From UBA11865 sp035686605 (GTDB lineage Bacteria > Chloroflexota > Anaerolineae > Promineifilales > Promineifilaceae): a stretch of DNA of 20,409 nt. The notes below the pieces were generated by a model. That model was not told the DNA's origin and made no database searches. It saw only the letters and a list, made by a program, of their open reading frames with translations. The translations under genes were made by a program, and so were the position numbers. The stretch is taken from the NCBI GenBank assembly GCA_035686605.1, contig DASRZI010000355.1, positions 1-20,409 of the forward strand. Direction: 5' to 3'. Numbering within the stretch: the first letter of the stretch is position 1; every line of letters begins with the position of its first letter. Shown piece after piece: positions 16,303-20,409 of this stretch.

Positions 16303-17106
16303 ATGCCCAACAGTCACCGTTTAAACCCAGACCAGAGTATCAATCTGATCGAGATCCCGACCAGGGCAGACCAATACCACAAAGATCGAGATTCGGCCGA
16401 AGATGAATTTCGTTCACTACGTGATGATCTCATCGAATACCAGCGGCGCTTCTATGCAGATGGCAAACGGAAATTACTGATTGTCCTTCAAGCGATGGAT
16501 GCCGGCGGGAAAGATGGCACGATCAGAAGCGTCTTTAAGGGTGTAAATCCCCAAGGCGTCCAGGTAACCTCATTTAAGGTACCAACTCGGCACGAACTGG
16601 CCCGTGATTTCTTGTGGCGGGTTCATATGTCGGTACCACCAAAAGGCATGATTGGCGTCTTCAACCGCTCTCATTACGAAGATGTTCTCGTCGTCCGAGT
16701 ACATGATATTGTCCCTGAAGAAGTCTGGAGACCACGCTACGCACATATAAATGCCTTTGAGAAGCTGCTTGTGGAATCCGGAACGTCGGTCCTGAAGTTC
16801 TATTTGCACATTTCAAGCGAAGAGCAGAAACAACGCTTCCAGGCAAGATTAGACGAGCCAGAAAAGAACTGGAAATTTTCTCTTGAAGACTTGGAGAAGC
16901 GTAAGCTGTGGGATCATTATTCCGACGCGTACGAGGAGATGCTGGAGAAAACTACGACAAATTGGGCACCATGGTACGTAATCCCTTCCGACCAAAAATG
17001 GTATCGAAATCTGGCAATCGCTCACGTTCTAGTCGCCACACTTAAGAACCTGGATCCCCAGTATCCCAAACCGGAAGGGGATTACCGAGGTGTTGTCATC
17101 GAGTAA
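16303..17106 (+). CDS. ppk2: Polyphosphate kinase 2 family phosphotransferase
   Basis: PPK2 enzymes transfer phosphate between inorganic polyphosphate and nucleotides (NDP to NTP and/or AMP to ADP). The 267 aa carry the Walker A-type loop LQAMDAGGKDGTIRSVF (about 62-78), GVNPQGVQVTSFKVPT, and the Walker B-type NRSHYEDVLVVRVH (about 121-134). The lid and C-terminal parts follow (QKQRFQARLDEPEKNWKFS, DHYSDAYEEML, then WAPWYVIPSDQKWYRN). ATG at 16303 is chosen because AAGGA lies 10 nt upstream; the in-frame GTG at 16285 has no site. The length and single domain fit class I/III enzymes. The preferred nucleotide is not decidable here, though the GVNPQGVQVTSFK block recalls class III AMP/ADP enzymes. 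Divergent from hppA. Confidence 0.94.
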   Translation: MPNSHRLNPDQSINLIEIPTRADQYHKDRDSAEDEFRSLRDDLIEYQRRFYADGKRKLLIVLQAMDAGGKDGTIRSVFKGVNPQGVQVTSFKVPTRHELARDFLWRVHMSVPPKGMIGVFNRSHYEDVLVVRVHDIVPEEVWRPRYAHINAFEKLLVESGTSVLKFYLHISSEEQKQRFQARLDEPEKNWKFSLEDLEKRKLWDHYSDAYEEMLEKTTTNWAPWYVIPSDQKWYRNLAIAHVLVATLKNLDPQYPKPEGDYRGVVIE

Positions 17107-17188
17107 CGATATCTGGCATCCAGAGCCCTAATTGAAATGGACTAGCGTCCTAATTCTATTAACCGAGATTGGGATTCAGTTATCGAAG

Positions 17189-17824
17189 TTACTCGTCTTC
17201 CAAATCCTCATCCATGGATGGTGATTCGAAATCGAAGCGATCCTGGTTTGACGCTTCGAAATCTTCCCCTGATGATTCTCGATAGGGATTCTCTCCATAG
17301 TTGAGCTCACCGTGGGCTGGCGCGGCAATCTCTTCAACTGGTGTTCTATCATGGAGCACGATTGGGGGGCCAACGCGATATGGATCTGCATGCTCATTCC
17401 CACAATATGGGCAGACGCTCCACTGTAACTCTAAGAGGGCGTTGCAATCAGGACACGCTCTGCGAAGACGAGTGTGGCAATGTGGACACAAGATCCAATG
17501 CCGGTCTACTGTACGCGAACAACCTGGACAAGCTGGGCGTTCTTCAATTTCCTGCAGTAGAGCTTCTTCTTCCAGAGCCCTCTCGTAAGCTTCGGCAAGG
17601 GTTTCGGGAGGTCGAAGAATGAAGTAAATGACCAACCCAACAATAGGCAGCAGGGCCACGACGATAGCAGCCAATATTTGGGCGAAAGGATCGCGCGACC
17701 GGTTTCGCATATCCCGGAAGGTCCAAATTATCAAGCTGATCCAGAGGGCTGCAATCAGGGCTCCGGATATGGAGAAACATACGGTCGTATAAGCAACAAA
17801 TGACTCTAAGGATGGTAGGTCCAT
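17189..17824 (-). CDS. Two-TM membrane protein with double zinc ribbon
   Basis: Function unknown. In the 211 aa, membrane segments lie at about 10-36 (rich in Ala/Ile/Leu/Trp) and 48-70 (ILAAIVVALLPIVGLVIYFI), joined by a short basic loop (RDMRNRSRDP). This recalls the small hydrophobic N-terminal domain of cardiolipin-synthase-like proteins. After a charged helix (71-97) come four CxxC knuckles, Cys99/102, 113/116, 124/127 and 138/141, which make two zinc ribbons. The C-terminal about 60 residues are acidic and disordered, ending MDEDLEDE. ATG at 17824 has only GGA close by (2-nt gap), so translation may be weak. A promoter candidate lies at 17899-17928. Gene context (ppk2 and a methyltransferase on either side) gives no clear hint. 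Confidence 0.85.
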   Translation of the reverse strand: MDLPSLESFVAYTTVCFSISGALIAALWISLIIWTFRDMRNRSRDPFAQILAAIVVALLPIVGLVIYFILRPPETLAEAYERALEEEALLQEIEERPACPGCSRTVDRHWILCPHCHTRLRRACPDCNALLELQWSVCPYCGNEHADPYRVGPPIVLHDRTPVEEIAAPAHGELNYGENPYRESSGEDFEASNQDRFDFESPSMDEDLEDE

Positions 17825-17898
17825 AATCCAATATTCAGCTAACTAACTCTGTTTACGATGCTTTACTTCGAATCAGCCAAGATCCGAAACATATCTGC

Positions 17899-17928
17899 AT
17901 ATTAGTCACTAAAATACCACAATATCAA
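17899..17928 (-). promoter_or_regulatory. Promoter candidate for the double-zinc-ribbon gene
   Basis: On the minus strand, TTGATA (17923-17928), an 18-bp spacer, then TAATAT (17899-17904). Predicted start near 17892, about 68 nt before the ATG at 17824. Confidence 0.4.
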
Positions 17929-18032
17929 GGTTAAGCTAGAGACCGCACAATGGCTTTCGTGTGCTCTAATTTGACCCATAAATATTTCCAGGCTGTTGTT
18001 TGCTTTCATCAAAATTAGCTGATTTCTAAACT

Positions 18033-18758
18033 TTAAACCTTCTCAATAATGGCTGCATACACCGGCTCATCACTCGTGATGACGTTCCTGACCTGCCAGC
18101 CTGTATCATCAAATAGCTCTTCCATCTCTTCACGAGAAGCCAACAGGTAATCGAACCACGAGCCGATATAATTTCGGTACCGAACACGGATTCGCACCTC
18201 TCCAACCAGTCTACCTTTTTGCCGGTTCCGTTGGTGGTAGGCCAAATGCAATGGATCATCTGTTGTATGGGGATCGAGACTTGTTGCGATAATTTTAGCC
18301 TCACCTGATGTGATCGAATGGAATCGGCGAAACAACCATCGAGCTCTTCGCCTATTGCCCACAAGGCCGAAGTTGTTTCCCATCATAATGATCGTATCAA
18401 ATACACCCAGCTTTGAGCTTACCTGGGTAGCGGGCAGAACAACTGAATTCTGGACACCACGACTCCTCACTACTTCAATGGCAAGCGGGGAATTATCCAG
18501 TGCCAGAACATCATGCCCGAGACTTTGTAGATATAGTGAATGCCTTCCTGCGCCACTGCCTAGGTCAAGTACACGCCCTCTAGCCGGTTTCATGGCCTTC
18601 TGCTCATATTCTTTCCATTCTCCATACTCCTGGAAATAGATCTCAGGTTCAGCTGAAACATCAAGATTCCCGTCGTCGCGTTCGATGACGATCTGAGCCT
18701 CTTTCCCATGATAATAATCAAGGAGAGCATGTCCGAAGGCATCTTTGCGATCTTCCAT
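18033..18758 (-). CDS. Class I SAM-dependent methyltransferase
   Basis: 241 aa with the Rossmann-fold SAM site: motif I VLDLGSGAGRHSLYL (about 63-77), an acidic ribose-binding residue at Asp88 in VLALDNSP, and motif IV-like FDTIIMMGNNFGLVGN (about 120-135). The C-terminal part (DYLLASREEMEELFDDTGWQ) matches the end of the methyltransferase-11/25-type fold. The substrate is unknown; the N-terminal 50 residues (AFGHALLDYYHGKE) are shared with many uncharacterised small-molecule methyltransferases. ATG at 18758 is preceded by GGGGA at 8 nt; an in-frame TTG eleven codons upstream lacks a site. It stands alone on the minus strand, divergent from panB. Confidence 0.9.
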   Translation of the reverse strand: MEDRKDAFGHALLDYYHGKEAQIVIERDDGNLDVSAEPEIYFQEYGEWKEYEQKAMKPARGRVLDLGSGAGRHSLYLQSLGHDVLALDNSPLAIEVVRSRGVQNSVVLPATQVSSKLGVFDTIIMMGNNFGLVGNRRRARWLFRRFHSITSGEAKIIATSLDPHTTDDPLHLAYHQRNRQKGRLVGEVRIRVRYRNYIGSWFDYLLASREEMEELFDDTGWQVRNVITSDEPVYAAIIEKV

Positions 18759-19137
18759 AGCCACAATCCCCAATTTGCCCACAGTTTCCAATTCTTAAGA
18801 TTCTGATACCTTGATGCTGATTCCGTTTCTGGTCAAGCATTTAGGAACTGAGCCTGTTATGCACCCGTATCAAATTCTTATATCTAGTCGAGTATTGTAC
18901 TTCCCTTGTGCCTCTTTGATAAGGAGAATGCCGCCCCCAATTACTCAATATCCCAAGCCTGTTCCAGCTGGATGTGACCCTAGAGCCTCGAGTCTCCATT
19001 TGGGTAATGGACGGCCCTTCTTCAGAAAGATGAGTGACCGGGATCACTGACCATATCTTGTATAATAGATGGCACTTGCCGGACATTGAGTAAATCATTC
19101 AAGCTGTCTATTCGAGATCTCATCTGGAGGACCGAAC
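18759..19137. other. Divergent intergenic region between the methyltransferase and panB
   Basis: 379 bases with no convincing open frame and no tRNA or other RNA recognised. The right end holds the panB promoter elements (16-bp palindrome 19033-19048, TATAAT 19061-19066) and a strong Shine-Dalgarno (GGAGG, 7 nt before ATG 19138). No credible -35/-10 pair for the methyltransferase was found in the left part. Confidence 0.5.
19033..19066 (+). promoter_or_regulatory. panB promoter with a palindrome over the -35 region
   Basis: A perfect -10 TATAAT lies at 19061-19066, about 71 nt before the panB ATG. No -35 consensus exists at 16-18 bp; that place is occupied by the palindrome AGTGA-ccggga-TCACT (19033-19048). 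The arrangement suggests regulator-dependent transcription, but the regulator is unknown. Confidence 0.4.
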
Positions 19138-20031
19138 ATGCCATCAAATTCAACGGGCAGTAATTTACCCGAACGACGGAAAATTACGATTCTTGACATT
19201 GCCAGGAAAAAACTTCAACGAAAACCGATTACGATGCTGACAGCATACGACTACTCCTCAGCCCTATTGGTAGATAAGGCCTTGATTGACATTGTCCTTG
19301 TTGGTGATTCGCTTGGGATGGTTATGATGGGACTGGATAGTACTGTATCAGTAACCATGGACGAGATGCTCCATCATTGCCGGGCTGTCGCTCGTGGCGC
19401 CAAGTACGCCTTCCTTGTCGGGGACATGCCTTTTATGTCTTACCAGGCTGATCTGACTGAGGCGATTAGGAACGCAGGCCGGTTTTTGAAAGAAGGAAAG
19501 ATGGATTCGGTGAAGCTCGAGGGTGGCAAGGAGGTTGCCAGAACGGTCCGGGGAATTGTCGACGCGGGGATTCCAGTGATGGGTCATATTGGGCTTACAC
19601 CACAATCGGTTTCCAAACTGGGGGGTTATAAGGTACAGGGCAAGACCGCCGTAGATGCTTCACGACTTCTTGAGGATGCTTTAAGCCTGGAAGATGCAGG
19701 GTGTAATTCTATCGTTCTGGAAGCCGTTCCAGAGCCGGTTGCAGAGGTGATATCAAGACGTCTCCAGGTTCCAACGATTGGAATCGGTGCAGGAGCGAAA
19801 TGTGATGGGCAGGTGCTCGTCTACCATGATCTAATCGGTCTGTTCGATCGTTTCACTCCTAAATTTGTCAAGCGATATGCCGATACCGGAGAGATCATCC
19901 TCGATGCGTTGAAGGATTTTGCTCGGGAAGTGGAGAACGGCGAGTTCCCATTGGTCGAACACACATACTCAATGAGCGACGACGAATTGAACGCTTTTTT
20001 GGAGTCAATCCAAGACGATTCAGGTGTATGA
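19138..20031 (+). CDS. panB: 3-methyl-2-oxobutanoate hydroxymethyltransferase
   Basis: Ketopantoate hydroxymethyltransferase, the first committed step of pantothenate/CoA synthesis (alpha-ketoisovalerate plus methylene-THF gives ketopantoate). It is a 297-aa TIM barrel. Mg2+ ligands are Asp57 in VLVGDSLGMV and Asp96 in LVGDMPFMSY, with Glu128 in VKLEGG. The catalytic Glu195 is in SIVLEAVPEPVA, and MGHIGLTPQSVSKLGGYKVQ and IGIGAGAKCDGQVLVYHDLI are family signatures. ATG at 19138 follows GGAGG at 7 nt. The N-terminal extension of about 15 residues (MPSNSTGSNLPERRK) before ITILDIARKK is slightly longer than usual. It is followed after 50 nt by panE in the same direction: the pantoate branch as an operon. 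Confidence 0.97.
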   Translation: MPSNSTGSNLPERRKITILDIARKKLQRKPITMLTAYDYSSALLVDKALIDIVLVGDSLGMVMMGLDSTVSVTMDEMLHHCRAVARGAKYAFLVGDMPFMSYQADLTEAIRNAGRFLKEGKMDSVKLEGGKEVARTVRGIVDAGIPVMGHIGLTPQSVSKLGGYKVQGKTAVDASRLLEDALSLEDAGCNSIVLEAVPEPVAEVISRRLQVPTIGIGAGAKCDGQVLVYHDLIGLFDRFTPKFVKRYADTGEIILDALKDFAREVENGEFPLVEHTYSMSDDELNAFLESIQDDSGV

Positions 20032-20081
20032 TAGACATTGAATCAATGCCCAGTATCTCAACTGAGGGATAGGAACGACTT

Positions 20082-20409
20082 ATGAGAATCGCCGTGATCG
20101 GGTCCGGGGCCATGGGTACCATGTTTGCGGCCCGACTGTCAAAAGCCGCTTCCGTCTCGTTGTTCGGAACTTGGAAAGAACAGCTGTCAACCATTGAAGA
20201 ATACGGCCTGGTACTGACGGATCATTCTGGCGGTGAGGATAAGTATGAATTAGCGGTTGGCGATTACAGCTCCAATGAAGGCAGCTACCACGTCGCCTTA
20301 ATTCTGGTCAAGGGGTCGCAGACAGAAAGAGCCGCCGCAGCGGCTAAGAATATCCTTTCCCAGGACGGACTGGCCCTCACTCTTCAAAATGGTCTAGGAC
20401 ACGTTGAGA
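20082..20409 (+). CDS. panE: 2-dehydropantoate 2-reductase (N-terminal part, cut by window end)
   Basis: Ketopantoate reductase of the ApbA/PanE family, which reduces ketopantoate to pantoate with NADPH, the step after PanB. Only 109 codons are inside the window. ATG at 20082 has AGGA 7 nt upstream. The N-terminal Rossmann motif MRIAVIGSGAMGTMFAARLS is followed by VALILVKGSQTERAA and LALTLQNGLGH, the conserved NADP- and substrate-site segments. Position right after panB strongly supports the function, although paralogues of this family act on other 2-oxo acids. Confidence 0.93.
   Translation, partial: MRIAVIGSGAMGTMFAARLSKAASVSLFGTWKEQLSTIEEYGLVLTDHSGGEDKYELAVGDYSSNEGSYHVALILVKGSQTERAAAAAKNILSQDGLALTLQNGLGHVE

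Noticed and set aside
17825..18032. Search for tRNA or small RNA genes in the larger gaps (17825-18032, 18759-19137, 3697-4124)
   Set aside because: No cloverleaf with a T-loop GTTCRANNC, SRP RNA loop or other recognisable RNA core was seen on either strand.
16111..18890. Near-identical 18-20 base element CGACTAGATATnAGAAT at 16111 (plus) and 18873-18890 (reverse complement)
   Set aside because: With two mismatches over about 19 bases, a pair like this is expected by chance in a 20-kb window, and the two positions share no clear context.

Overview
This window reads as a stretch of bacterial chromosome carrying mostly conserved housekeeping genes. No mobile element, CRISPR array, tRNA or rRNA was recognised. 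The best guess for the host is Chloroflexota (Anaerolineae- or SAR202-like). The reasons are the paired TPR / acidic 'WL-repeat' proteins, a membrane double-zinc-ribbon protein, a K+-independent type H+-pyrophosphatase, and a long coiled-coil insertion in RNA polymerase beta'. This assignment is inference from recalled family resemblance, not from a search.

Left block, minus strand (1-7888): transcription order is xseA -> xseB -> ftsY -> prfB -> rpoC. rpoC runs off the left edge. It is not preceded by rpoB but has its own strong promoter and a structured leader of about 240 nt. prfB contains the classical autoregulatory +1 frameshift site (in-frame TGA at codon 23, CTT TGA C, internal Shine-Dalgarno GGAGG), so the true RF2 is 363 aa encoded in two frames. 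A near-consensus promoter precedes xseA, and an extended -10 element precedes ftsY.

Centre: rsfS (plus strand) diverges from xseA and converges on ndk. Its only well-placed Shine-Dalgarno points to a CTG start codon. Transcribed leftwards above it are a class II histone-deacetylase-like hydrolase, a TPR protein, a 799-aa very acidic protein with recurring Trp-Leu motifs and a C-terminal TPR-like segment, and ndk. A perfect-stem intrinsic terminator separates this group from hppA.

Right block (13676-20409): hppA (membrane H+-pyrophosphatase, minus) and ppk2 (polyphosphate kinase 2, plus) are divergent across one intergenic region with a strong hppA promoter. With ndk they form a phosphoanhydride-energy theme of PPi, polyP and NTPs. 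Then come a two-TM double-zinc-ribbon protein and a SAM methyltransferase (both minus). Last is a plus-strand panB-panE pantothenate operon, with panE cut by the right edge.

Non-ATG starts are common here: GTG for rpoC and the TPR gene, TTG for ftsY, CTG for rsfS.
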